Positions 1-8,409 of a stretch of 52,610 bases of DNA are shown here, piece after piece. Position 1 is the stretch's first letter. Each line of letters opens with the position of its first letter. Source of the DNA: Lactobacillus sp. 0.1XD8-4 (GTDB lineage Bacteria > Bacillota > Bacilli > Lactobacillales > Lactobacillaceae); assembly GCF_009663775.1 (NCBI RefSeq), contig NZ_RDBR01000008.1, positions 1-52,610 of the forward strand. The letters run 5' to 3'. Both the position numbers and the translations under genes were made by a program. The notes under the pieces are model-generated. The model did no database searches, was not told where the DNA came from, and saw only the letters and a program-made list of their open reading frames with translations.

Positions 1-62
1 GACATTTTGAATTTATCAAGAGCAGCCTCATTTTGTTTAATTTCTTCTTGTGATTGAGCCAT
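1..62 (-). CDS. N-terminal fragment of probable KduD-type short-chain dehydrogenase
   Basis: An ATG at 62-60 opens a frame that runs off the left edge; only about 20 residues are visible (MAQSQEEIKQNEAALDKFKM). The LDKFKM stretch resembles the leader before the Rossmann domain in lactobacillar 2-deoxy-D-gluconate 3-dehydrogenases (KduD), which would convert the KduI product to 2-keto-3-deoxygluconate. It lies 13 bases downstream of kduI on the same strand, so the two are probably co-transcribed. The visible part has no catalytic motif, so the identity rests on context and is weak. Confidence 0.4.
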   Translation of the reverse strand, partial: MAQSQEEIKQNEAALDKFKM

Positions 63-75
63 AAATATACCTTCT

Positions 76-924
76 TTATTTCAGATCATGCATATCAACC
101 ATATCCATGTCATCATAAGTTTGGTTTTCACCACACATAGCCCAGATGAATGAATAGCTAGTTGTCCCTAAACCACAGTGAATTGACCAACTAGGGTTTA
201 CAACTGCTTGTTCTGGTTCTAAGACAATATGCTTACTTTCATCTGGTTTACCCATAAAGTGAAAGACCCGCGTATCCTTTGAACCAAACTCACAATACAT
301 GTATGTTTCCATCCGCCGAGCGTGGGTATGACAAGGCATCGTATTCCAGCCATTACCTGGTTCAAGGACGGTGTAACCCATTTGCAGTTGACAAGTATCC
401 ATGCTTGAAGCATCAATATATTTGTAAATTGTCCGCTTATTCATATCCGTTTGACTACCCATCGGCATTGCAATAGCATCCTTAAACGGCAGCTTTTTAT
501 TTGGATAGGTCTTGTGGGCGGGAGTTGAAACAACATAGAACTTAGCAGGGTCATCAGAATTATCCGATTCAAAAACCACATGTTTAACGCCCATGCCAAT
601 ATAATAGCCATCGTGCTTGACAATTTTATCCTTCTTGCCGTCAATAGTCACCGATCCAGAACCACCAATATTGATAAAGCCCAATTCCCGACGTTGTAAG
701 AAGTAATCAACACCAAGATCTTTATCAAGTTTAATTTCTAGCGGCTCACCAGCCTTGGGTGTCACACCACCAAAAATCATGCGATCATTGTAGGTGTACG
801 TCAATAAAATATCACCCAACGAAAAAATCTTATCCATTAAAAATTCGTCCCGCAGTTCTTGTGTATCATAATGCTGAATATCCTTAGGACTATGAGCGTA
901 ACGAGTTACCATCTTAAAACTCAC
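76..924 (-). CDS. kduI: 5-dehydro-4-deoxy-D-glucuronate isomerase (KduI)
   Basis: A 282-residue cupin-fold isomerase, close in length to E. coli KduI (278). The family interconverts 5-keto-4-deoxyuronate and 2,5-diketo-3-deoxygluconate in the cytoplasm. The zinc ligands are visible as CHTHARRMETYMY (His199, His201, Glu206) and a distal His in SIHCGLG (about 249). The start is taken as GTG at 924, eight bases after GGAGG; the ATG four codons in is too far from that site. A promoter (977-1004) with an overlapping cre lies upstream. No uxaC is seen in the window, so KduI may also isomerise glucuronate itself, as proposed for E. coli KduI; that is inference. Confidence 0.93.
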   Translation of the reverse strand: MSFKMVTRYAHSPKDIQHYDTQELRDEFLMDKIFSLGDILLTYTYNDRMIFGGVTPKAGEPLEIKLDKDLGVDYFLQRRELGFINIGGSGSVTIDGKKDKIVKHDGYYIGMGVKHVVFESDNSDDPAKFYVVSTPAHKTYPNKKLPFKDAIAMPMGSQTDMNKRTIYKYIDASSMDTCQLQMGYTVLEPGNGWNTMPCHTHARRMETYMYCEFGSKDTRVFHFMGKPDESKHIVLEPEQAVVNPSWSIHCGLGTTSYSFIWAMCGENQTYDDMDMVDMHDLK

Positions 925-976
925 TTTTCATTCCTCCGTTTCTTAATTAGAAATTTTATTTCCTTATTCACTTTTA

Positions 977-1013
977 ATTATAATCTTATTGACACTTTTT
1001 GCAAGTGCTTTCA
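977..1013 (-). promoter_or_regulatory. kduI promoter with overlapping cre-like site
   Basis: Read on the minus strand: -35 TTGCAA (1004-999), 16-base spacer, -10 TATAAT (982-977). A cre-like sequence TGAAAGCACTTGCA (1013-1000) covers the -35 box; it departs from the CcpA consensus at the central CG. Binding there would block polymerase, which fits catabolite repression of a sugar-acid gene. The flanks also carry repeated TTAGAAA/TTTCTTAA blocks (about 933-950 and 1025-1050) that may be operator half-sites for another regulator. Confidence 0.6.
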
Positions 1014-1091
1014 TTAAATTATTTCTATTTAAGAAATTTTGTTTCTAATAAGTGTTTGAGTGCTATGATGAAAATATAGAGGTGATTACAA

Positions 1092-1952
1092 ATGAGTATT
1101 AATATTGGAATTCGCGCCCACGATGTCAGTAAACATACCTTTAAGCATTTATTTAGCATAACTGCTAACTATGGCTTTACCAATGTTCAGTTTGCCCCGT
1201 TTAAATTCTTACCAAAAGAATTAATTACAGATAGTTCACAGTACTCCCCCGGCTTGTTAAATATAATCGATCAAAAGTTTAAGGAGGCCGGTGTTAATAT
1301 TTCTGTCCTTGGTAACTACGTTAATATGATTGATTATGATCGTACTGTTCGCGATAAGAATTTACAAAGTTACCAAAATAGCCTGATAGCAGAAAAATTC
1401 TTGCACGCGGCAGTTGTTGGCAGTGAAACTGGCAGCGTCCTTTCACCTAATGGTTATACACCACAGAACTTCACAGATTCAGCCTTATTACGCGTAATTG
1501 ATTCTGTCGAACAAATAACCAGCGATGCAGAAAAATTAGGAGCATTATTTGCGATTGAACCAGGGATAAATCATCCGCTTTATGATAATTATGCGGTACG
1601 CCGAGTATTAGATGCTGTTCATAGTCCAAACTTATTCGTTATCTTTGACCTTGCCAACCTTATTTCAAGAGATAATTATAAGGATCAAAGTACTATTTTA
1701 AATGAAGCAGCACGCTTATATGGTCCGCGAATCTGCACTTTTCATTTAAAAGATATTGATTTTATTAACGGTAAAAAAGTTACAGTTCCATTTGGTTCTG
1801 GACTAATCGATGTTGAACGTTATATCCACTTTATTAATCAACTTAAACCCTATACTTTTGCAACCTTCGAGGCAACAAAAGAGGATCAACTAGATTCCGC
1901 ATTAACTGCATTTCGGCAAGCAGAGAAGAAAGAAAAAACAATTATTATTTAA
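1092..1952 (+). CDS. Sugar phosphate isomerase/epimerase-like TIM-barrel protein
   Basis: A 286-residue protein of the xylose isomerase-like TIM-barrel superfamily (AP endonuclease 2 fold). Visible family features are a metal-ligand Glu in FAIEPGINH, an Asp in FVIFDLANL, a His in CTFHLKDID and a terminal Glu in FATFEATKED, as expected for the metal centre of these isomerases. It is transcribed divergently from kduI and begins with ATG after AGAGGTGATTACAA. The setting suggests it interconverts a sugar acid or a keto-sugar released by the neighbouring hydrolases. The exact substrate cannot be read from the sequence. Confidence 0.7.
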   Translation: MSINIGIRAHDVSKHTFKHLFSITANYGFTNVQFAPFKFLPKELITDSSQYSPGLLNIIDQKFKEAGVNISVLGNYVNMIDYDRTVRDKNLQSYQNSLIAEKFLHAAVVGSETGSVLSPNGYTPQNFTDSALLRVIDSVEQITSDAEKLGALFAIEPGINHPLYDNYAVRRVLDAVHSPNLFVIFDLANLISRDNYKDQSTILNEAARLYGPRICTFHLKDIDFINGKKVTVPFGSGLIDVERYIHFINQLKPYTFATFEATKEDQLDSALTAFRQAEKKEKTIII

Positions 1953-1968
1953 TCCACCATAAAAAATT

Positions 1969-2025
1969 ACCCGACAAATTTGATATTTGATGTAATCTAC
2001 ACACCAATATCAGAATTTATCGGGT
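1969..2025. terminator. Bidirectional terminator between isomerase and uidA
   Basis: Arms ACCCGACAAATTTGATAT (1969-1986) and ATATCAGAATTTATCGGGT (2007-2025) form a long, slightly imperfect stem. Runs of A on the left and T on the right allow termination from both sides, as suits two convergent genes. Confidence 0.75.
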
Positions 2026-2034
2026 ATTATTTTT

Positions 2035-3789
2035 CTATTTTTTTAGCCATCGCTGTTTCAAGGACTGCACAATTTCTTTAGGCTGACGATTACGAGTAAA
2101 AATTCCCTTACGATTTTCGCCGCCAATCCGAATCATTCCCGGTTCCGTTACAAAATCGGCAAAATTCCAAAGTTGTTCCCCCTGTACAAAATCAAATTTG
2201 TCAAAAATTGCGAAATTAGCCTTGTAATAGTCAACTTGGTATTCTTCAGAGTATGGCTCCCTTTGTGCCGAATGCATTCCGGCAATCGTATCAGCACCAA
2301 ATTCTGTAAAGATAATCGGTTTGTCGGGAAATTTTTGGTGCCATTTCTTTAATTCAGCCGTTAGATCAGCTTGAGCTTTGCTTAAATCACCAAAGTCAAT
2401 ATACCAACCATAATACCGGTTTAAACAGATCACATCGACTAAATCCCCTACTAAGTCCTTGTCCGCATCAGCCGCCATAATATTTACAATCGTGACAGGA
2501 CGCCGTTGCGGATCCAGTTTTTTTGCATACTCAACAATCCGCCTAAAGTACTCGTGAGCACCTTTTTCCTGACTAGCAGGCTCATTAGCTAATGACCACA
2601 TAATCACACTTGGATGGTCACAATCACGATCAATCATTTCTGCTAATGCAGCTTTATGATTCTTTGCCGGGTGTAGGTCTTCCCATGTTTTACCTGCATG
2701 CACGTTATTATCAAGAGTGACCGCAAAACTTTCATATAGACCAACTGCAGGTACTTCATCAATCACTACAAACCCTAAATGATCTGCAAGACGCATCGTC
2801 TCTTCAGCGTATGGATAGTGAGATGTTCGAAATGAATTTGCACCCATCGACTTCATAATATTAAGGTCCATTACTACTTGAGGCAAATTAAGTCCGCCAC
2901 CATGAGCAAGAGAATCTTCATGCCAACCAAATCCTTGGAAGTAAAACGGCTGGTCATTAATGAATATTTGATGGTCTTTTACCTTAATTGTTCGCACCCC
3001 AAATTCCTTAGTATACGAATCAACTAAGTTCCCTTTATTGTAGACATTAATATTCAATCGGTAGAGATATGCAGCTAATGGTTGCCAACGATGAGTAGCC
3101 GCAATAATTAATTGACCATGCTCATTTCCGCTAGCAACTTCTTGGTCATCTTCGTCTAGAATCGTCAACTGCACACGATCATAGTCGCCATTAATTTTAA
3201 TAGCGGGACTAACAGTAGTCTGATTATCAGTAACCTTATAATTGATATGAACATCGTCGATATATGTCAAAGCCGTCGTGTAAAGTTTTACTGGACGGTT
3301 AATACCAGCATAATTGAAAAAGTCAAACCGATTTTGCTGTTTGATATGCCCATCGACTGATTCTTGGTGCGCAGACGGGATAGTCGTATTATCCAGTAAA
3401 TTATTAACCCGGAGCTTTAAATCGTTTCTACCAGCCTTAATGTAGGAACTGATTTCAAACTCAAATGGAGTATACCCGCCGATATGGCTGCCTACTAACT
3501 GACCATTAACATATACTTCGCAATTTTGCGTTACCGCGCCGAAATGTAAAACATTACGCTTGACAGCTTGTTCATTAGGGATGTTAAAAGTGGTCTCGTA
3601 CCAAAAATAGCCCACATGGTTACGAACTTTCTTGTTAAATACCTGGTCATTAAAAGATGCAGGAACAGCAACTAGTTGAGGATTAGTTAGCTGGGTTGCT
3701 GGATCAACTTTCCCTTTTTCCACCTTAAATTTCCATAAACCCGAAAAGTCTTCTAGCGTCCGTGTCACTGTTTGTTTTGGATATAGCAT
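2035..3789 (-). CDS. uidA: Beta-glucuronidase, GH2 family
   Basis: A 584-residue GH2 enzyme (E. coli UidA is 603) with the usual order: sugar-binding jelly-roll, Ig-like domain, TIM barrel. The acid/base Glu lies in SLANEPAS (about residue 402) and the nucleophile Glu in IFTEFGADT (about 496). The C-terminal GENRKGIF supplies the NxK pair that contacts the glucuronate carboxylate in true beta-glucuronidases, which separates it from beta-galactosidases. No signal peptide is seen, so it acts on imported glucuronides. Start: ATG after TAGGAGGCGCACATA. A hairpin (3809-3865) sits directly upstream of the ribosome binding site. Confidence 0.93.
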   Translation of the reverse strand: MLYPKQTVTRTLEDFSGLWKFKVEKGKVDPATQLTNPQLVAVPASFNDQVFNKKVRNHVGYFWYETTFNIPNEQAVKRNVLHFGAVTQNCEVYVNGQLVGSHIGGYTPFEFEISSYIKAGRNDLKLRVNNLLDNTTIPSAHQESVDGHIKQQNRFDFFNYAGINRPVKLYTTALTYIDDVHINYKVTDNQTTVSPAIKINGDYDRVQLTILDEDDQEVASGNEHGQLIIAATHRWQPLAAYLYRLNINVYNKGNLVDSYTKEFGVRTIKVKDHQIFINDQPFYFQGFGWHEDSLAHGGGLNLPQVVMDLNIMKSMGANSFRTSHYPYAEETMRLADHLGFVVIDEVPAVGLYESFAVTLDNNVHAGKTWEDLHPAKNHKAALAEMIDRDCDHPSVIMWSLANEPASQEKGAHEYFRRIVEYAKKLDPQRRPVTIVNIMAADADKDLVGDLVDVICLNRYYGWYIDFGDLSKAQADLTAELKKWHQKFPDKPIIFTEFGADTIAGMHSAQREPYSEEYQVDYYKANFAIFDKFDFVQGEQLWNFADFVTEPGMIRIGGENRKGIFTRNRQPKEIVQSLKQRWLKK

Positions 3790-3808
3790 TATGTGCGCCT
3801 CCTAAAAT

Positions 3809-3865
3809 ACCCGACAATTCACCACTCAGCGCTAGTTTAGCATTGATTATGTTTTTTTGTCGGGT
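3809..3865. promoter_or_regulatory. Leader hairpin upstream of uidA
   Basis: Nine-base arms ACCCGACAA (3809-3817) and TTGTCGGGT (3857-3865) enclose about 40 bases. On the uidA transcript the second arm is followed by ATTTT and then by the ribosome binding site. It may be an attenuator or an operator. The same ACCCGACAA word forms the terminator below uidA. Confidence 0.45.
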
Positions 3866-3883
3866 AAGTGTTTTTATAAGGAA

Positions 3884-3917
3884 AAAACTTATTAAGAGAA
3901 AATACTTAATAAGTTTT
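3884..3917. terminator. Perfect 13-bp hairpin between the GH30 gene and uidA
   Basis: AAAACTTATTAAG (3884-3896) and CTTAATAAGTTTT (3905-3917) pair perfectly around an 8-base loop. It probably ends transcription of the GH30 operon before uidA. The stem is AT-rich, so it is weaker than the terminator at 1969-2025. Confidence 0.6.
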
Positions 3918-3947
3918 ACTGTAAGATATTATTTTATGTTGTAAAAT

Positions 3948-5492
3948 CTATTTTTTATTCACCCCCTTACCCGGTGCATAATCGTCCATTAAATTAGCTG
4001 GATACGGATTTAACTTAAATTCTTCATCTTTACGTGGGGAGCTTTCATTAATTGGATTATTTGATTTATGAAGGGTTACCGTTCCATAAGCAGGAACAAT
4101 AACATTTTGCCATTGGTTATTAAATCCGCTAATTGTAACAGTTGCTTTCAATGGCTTGTTCGTTGGATTATAGATATGTGCAGCAATTGATCCATCAGGT
4201 CCAATAAATGCAACTGATCCTAAGCCGCCTGTGTAACCATCTTGTGTATAGTTACTTGAACCAATTACTGTCGATCCTGGGATGATATCCTGGGTAAAAT
4301 TACGTAACATGTAGTATTCAAGATTACGCTGAACTTTACCGGTTTTATGATCAATTGTTACTACTCCTCGACGTCCTGTAGAGCCAACCATATTAGGAAG
4401 CCCACGTTCATCAAGCGCTATATTCCACAGGTAAATTGAAGATAGTCCTTCTCGTACTAGCCAATTACCGATAAGTCCAAACATGATATGGGATGCATCG
4501 TCAACTGACTCTTCAAGCATACAACGACGCTCGGTCATCGCAAAATCCCATTTAGGGTTAAAACGACTTGCGTTGAATAGATTAGTATAAGGACCATCAT
4601 AAGTATGGAAAGCAAAACCATCAAAAGCATTTGCTTCCTCAGGAGTAACAGAATCGCTTAGAGATTCATTAAGAACATTTAAACTACCATCCCAGAAATA
4701 AAGCTTTGTATCAGGGAATGATTGGTCTAATGCTGGACGAAGGTATTTATAGCCAAAATGAGCTAACTCTTTAATATTCCACATCATTGCTGGCCATTCA
4801 GCAGCATTAGATGGTTCATTTTGAATCGTAATGGCATAAATAGGAATACCTAGTTTTTTATATTCTGTCAAATAACGGATAAAGTATTGGGCATAGACGC
4901 CTTCAAAACGATCTTTGGTTGCATAACCATTTCCTGTAAATTCGTTGAAACGGAGATGACCACCCATTCGCATATTTCCGGTATTCTTCATCCACGCTGG
5001 TGCCGACCAAGGAGAAGCCATAATCTTAACAGCCGGATTAATCTTTAGAATTTCTTGGACAACCGGAACAATGTACTTTAAATCTTTGGTTGCATCGTTA
5101 GCCCCTGGTGTTCCCTCCCGAATTGAAAACTTGTTTAAACTTGAATCGTGTTCACCAAATGGAACGTCATCATAACTGTAGTAAGGTTGACTTGACGGTT
5201 CACATGCTCCTAATGGAATCCGAATATTTGAAAAGTTACCTTCATTAGGATCAAATAGCTCATGGAGGAGGGCACTACGTTGTTCAACACTTTGCTTCCA
5301 AATAAGTGAAGCGGCTGCATCTGTAATCGCTGCCCCAGCGCCAATCCAATTTTGCTTTTTTATTGATGGATCGATTACTATTTTGTAGCCATTGCCATTT
5401 GTCAAATGTTGTTCTGGAGTAGTCAGATGCTCTCTTTTCTGGGTTAAATCCCCAGATGTAGTAGTCCAAAACTCATTATTAAATTTAACCAT
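3948..5492 (-). CDS. GH30-family glycoside hydrolase, copy 2
   Basis: A 514-residue intracellular hydrolase of family GH30 (glucosylceramidase-like TIM barrel with a C-terminal beta-side domain). The acid/base Glu lies in TIQNEPSNAA (about residue 226) and the nucleophile Glu in FAMTERRCML (about 319). No signal peptide. It is a close paralogue of the gene immediately upstream (5505-7058); most blocks are identical, and the differences cluster near residues 60-80 and 430-460. The genes are 12 bases apart, so co-transcribed. GH30 includes beta-glucosidases, beta-xylosidases and beta-1,6-glucanases; the cluster suggests a glucuronate-containing or plant-derived glycoside, but the substrate cannot be assigned. 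Confidence 0.85.
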   Translation of the reverse strand: MVKFNNEFWTTTSGDLTQKREHLTTPEQHLTNGNGYKIVIDPSIKKQNWIGAGAAITDAAASLIWKQSVEQRSALLHELFDPNEGNFSNIRIPLGACEPSSQPYYSYDDVPFGEHDSSLNKFSIREGTPGANDATKDLKYIVPVVQEILKINPAVKIMASPWSAPAWMKNTGNMRMGGHLRFNEFTGNGYATKDRFEGVYAQYFIRYLTEYKKLGIPIYAITIQNEPSNAAEWPAMMWNIKELAHFGYKYLRPALDQSFPDTKLYFWDGSLNVLNESLSDSVTPEEANAFDGFAFHTYDGPYTNLFNASRFNPKWDFAMTERRCMLEESVDDASHIMFGLIGNWLVREGLSSIYLWNIALDERGLPNMVGSTGRRGVVTIDHKTGKVQRNLEYYMLRNFTQDIIPGSTVIGSSNYTQDGYTGGLGSVAFIGPDGSIAAHIYNPTNKPLKATVTISGFNNQWQNVIVPAYGTVTLHKSNNPINESSPRKDEEFKLNPYPANLMDDYAPGKGVNKK

Positions 5493-5504
5493 TCCCGTTT
5501 CCCC

Positions 5505-7058
5505 CTATTTATTAATACCTTTTCCTGGCGCCCAGTCATCTTGAAGAGCTGCTGGACGAGGATTAAGTTTAAACTTCTCATCCGCTCGAGGAGAACTTGT
5601 ATTAATCGAATTATTCGATTTATGAAGAGTAACTGTTCCATATGCCGGTACATCAATAGTCTGCCATTTTTCATCAAAGCCATTAATCTTAATAGTTGCT
5701 GTTAATGGCTTTGCAGTTGGGTTATAAATATGAGCAGTAATTGAGCCATTAGGACCCATGAAAGCAACGGATCCAAGGCCACCAGAATAACCATCTTGCG
5801 TATAATTGCTTGAGCCAATTACTACTGAACCAGCATCAACATCTTGGGTAAAATTACGTAACATATAATATTCCAAGTTACGTTGAACCTTACCTGTTTT
5901 ATGATCAATAGTAATTACACCACGTCGTCCCGTTGATCCAGCAATGTTTGGAAGTCCTCGTTCATCTAAGGCAAGATTCCACAAGTAAATTGATGATAAT
6001 CCCTGTCGTACTAGCCAATTACCAATAAGCCCAAACATGATGTGTGATGCATCGTCAACTGACTCTTCAAGCATACAACGCCGTTCAGTCATCGCTAAAT
6101 CCCAGTTGGTGTTAAAACGACTCGCATTAAATAGATTGGTATAAGGTCCATCATAGGTATGGAATGCAAAACCATCAAAGGCCTTCGCTTCTTCAATTGT
6201 CATTAACTTATTAAGCGGTTCATTAAGAACGTTTAGACTACCATCCCAAAAGTAAAGTTTTGTATCAGGAAAAGCCTTATCCAGTGCTGGTCGAAGATAC
6301 TTATAACCAAAGTAAGCGAGTTCCTTAATATTCCAGATCATAGCTGGCCATGCCGCTGCATTAGATGGTTCATTTTGGATTGTTAAGGCATAAATTGGAA
6401 TACCCAACTTTTGATAGGCCTCGATGAATTTAATGAAGTAGTTTGCATAAACCCCTTCGAAGCGGTCCTTAGCAGCATATCCATTTCCAGTAAACTCACC
6501 AAAACGAAGGTGACCACCCATTTTCATACTACCTGTATTCTTCATCCAAGCAGGACCAGACCATGGAGAAGCAAGGACTTTAACTGCTGGATTAATTTTT
6601 AAGATTTCCTGAACTACAGGAACAACGTACTTTAAATCCTTTGTTGCATCTTTACTTCCCGGTTCACCTTCACCAATAGAAAACTTGATAAGGCTAGAGT
6701 CGTGTTCACCAAATGGAACATCATCATAGCTATAATATTCTTCTTCTGAAACTTCTCCAGATCCAAAATCACATGATCCAATTGGAATTCTAATTGCAGA
6801 AAAATTTCCTTGATTAGGATCAAACAGTTCATGTAATAAGGAATCGCGTTGCTCAGGTGATTGTTTCCAAATTAGCGAAGCAGTAGCATCAGTAACTGCA
6901 GCACCAGCACCAATCCAGTTTTGCTTACGAATTGAAGGATCAATTATGATTTTGCTGCCATTTCCAGGAGTTTTTGTCTTAATTGGAATGTCTAGTTTTT
7001 GTCGTTTTTGGGTTAAATCACCTGAAGTTGCTGTCCAAAATTCATTTTTAAAGTTCAT
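5505..7058 (-). CDS. GH30-family glycoside hydrolase, copy 1
   Basis: About 517 residues, paralogous to the downstream GH30 gene. It carries the same acid/base motif TIQNEPSNAA (about residue 229) and nucleophile motif LAMTERRCML (about 323), and no secretion signal. ATG at 7058 is chosen because it aligns with the N-terminus of the paralogue and lies just after GAGGTG; the frame is open three codons further. Relative to the paralogue it has a small insertion around FGSGEVSEEEYYSYDD (near residues 76-90), next to the predicted active-site rim, which may change specificity. It follows the transporter gene by 11 bases, so imported glycosides are probably its substrate. Confidence 0.85.
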   Translation of the reverse strand: MNFKNEFWTATSGDLTQKRQKLDIPIKTKTPGNGSKIIIDPSIRKQNWIGAGAAVTDATASLIWKQSPEQRDSLLHELFDPNQGNFSAIRIPIGSCDFGSGEVSEEEYYSYDDVPFGEHDSSLIKFSIGEGEPGSKDATKDLKYVVPVVQEILKINPAVKVLASPWSGPAWMKNTGSMKMGGHLRFGEFTGNGYAAKDRFEGVYANYFIKFIEAYQKLGIPIYALTIQNEPSNAAAWPAMIWNIKELAYFGYKYLRPALDKAFPDTKLYFWDGSLNVLNEPLNKLMTIEEAKAFDGFAFHTYDGPYTNLFNASRFNTNWDLAMTERRCMLEESVDDASHIMFGLIGNWLVRQGLSSIYLWNLALDERGLPNIAGSTGRRGVITIDHKTGKVQRNLEYYMLRNFTQDVDAGSVVIGSSNYTQDGYSGGLGSVAFMGPNGSITAHIYNPTAKPLTATIKINGFDEKWQTIDVPAYGTVTLHKSNNSINTSSPRADEKFKLNPRPAALQDDWAPGKGINK

Positions 7059-7069
7059 ATTACACACCT

Positions 7070-8377
7070 CTAACGTACACGCTTAATCGACCAAATTAAG
7101 AATCCACCAATTACTTCCATAAATACAGCAAAGATAAAAATAGATTTATATCCAAAGCCAGCAACAACAGCTGAAGCAAACATTGCCCCTAACATTTGGC
7201 CCAAAGTATTAGCAAGGTTAATTAATCCTAAATCTTTTCCTGCAGTATCAGCTGATGGCAAAACATCCATGTTTAGTGCTCCATCAACAGAGTTATATAG
7301 GCCATTACCGAAAGCTGCAATAATTGCGTACACAAACATTGCCCATGGTTTGGCAACAAATAGTGGGAATAACGCAGCGGCTCCTAATGCAAAAGTAGCT
7401 AAAACAACCGGTCCCTTAACACGTTTCATTTTATCTGCCAGTGGTCCACCAACAAGGGCGAAAATAACACCAATAATTAACATAATCATTGAGAAAATTG
7501 AAATTGAGTATCCAGCGTCTTGTGTATTTTGACCAATATAATCAGTAAAAATATAAAGTTCAAACGTAGTAACAATCGTTGAACCAACAACCATACAGAA
7601 TTTGCCGGCTAAAGCAAAGTAAAAGTCACGTGCACCTTTAGTTGGGAAAAAGAAATATTTCTTTAATGATTGCTTATTAAACTTAACTCTAGGTTCATCT
7701 AAATTACCTTTTTCTTGAATCAATAATTCATGAATAATTGCAAGAACAACGGTACAACCAGCCATAACATAAATACCGAATTTAACATTTCCCAAGAATT
7801 GAGCTGCTAGTAATGCAAAACCTTGTTGAGCAATTGTGAAACCAACACCATAAAATGTTGATACAGTTCCACGCCATTTTGGTGCTACTCGATCAGATAT
7901 TTGTGGATAAATAGCTGCAGCAATTGCATTTTCCGCTGCAGCTGCAACAATCCATACGAGAATAATTCCTACGACAGAACGCATATTGGCAATAATACAT
8001 AATGAAATGGCTATTGCTAATGTCCCTAATACAATGTAAGGCTTTCGTTTACCAAATCGAGTGCGGGTGACATCAGAAAACGCTCCAAAAAGCAAATTAG
8101 CAATTGCACCAGTAATAGACGCAACCGTAGCTAAAATACCTACAGCCCAAACCTTATTAGCAGGATCAATTTGACTAAATAATTGTGGAATTAAAACACT
8201 TCTCGTTGAACCAATTGGACCATACCAACAAAGCGGTGCTAAAAACATAGCAGATGAAATCATCCAAGGTAATTTAGGCTGCTCTGAGTCTTTAACTTTT
8301 GCGTTTGTAATTTCACCTATTACAGACGAAGTACCTTTTTCTTCTTTTTTATTATCATTAGAAATTTTACTATCCAT
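7070..8377 (-). CDS. MFS sugar or glycoside transporter, 12 TM
   Basis: About 435 residues with a hydrophilic N-terminus and roughly twelve membrane spans. The MFS loop motif between spans 2 and 3 is visible (GAFSDVTRTRFGKRKPY). It resembles SLC45/GPH-like glycoside cation symporters more than drug pumps, but I cannot name the substrate. ATG at 8377 is preferred, eight bases after AAAGGAG; an in-frame GTG lies three codons upstream. A near-perfect cre stands just upstream and next to the gntP stop codon, suggesting a CcpA-controlled start for transporter plus both GH30 genes. Likely role: import of the glycosides cut by GH30 and UidA. Confidence 0.8.
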   Translation of the reverse strand: MDSKISNDNKKEEKGTSSVIGEITNAKVKDSEQPKLPWMISSAMFLAPLCWYGPIGSTRSVLIPQLFSQIDPANKVWAVGILATVASITGAIANLLFGAFSDVTRTRFGKRKPYIVLGTLAIAISLCIIANMRSVVGIILVWIVAAAAENAIAAAIYPQISDRVAPKWRGTVSTFYGVGFTIAQQGFALLAAQFLGNVKFGIYVMAGCTVVLAIIHELLIQEKGNLDEPRVKFNKQSLKKYFFFPTKGARDFYFALAGKFCMVVGSTIVTTFELYIFTDYIGQNTQDAGYSISIFSMIMLIIGVIFALVGGPLADKMKRVKGPVVLATFALGAAALFPLFVAKPWAMFVYAIIAAFGNGLYNSVDGALNMDVLPSADTAGKDLGLINLANTLGQMLGAMFASAVVAGFGYKSIFIFAVFMEVIGGFLIWSIKRVR

Positions 8378-8393
8378 AATACTCACTCCTTTT

Positions 8394-8408
8394 AGAAAGC
8401 GCTTTCAA
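8394..8408 (-). promoter_or_regulatory. cre site upstream of the MFS-GH30 genes
   Basis: TTGAAAGCGCTTTCT on the minus strand is an almost ideal, palindromic CcpA target. It lies between the gntP stop codon and the transporter start, about 17 bases before the ATG, where a bound repressor would act as a roadblock. Confidence 0.75.
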
Positions 8409-8409
8409 A

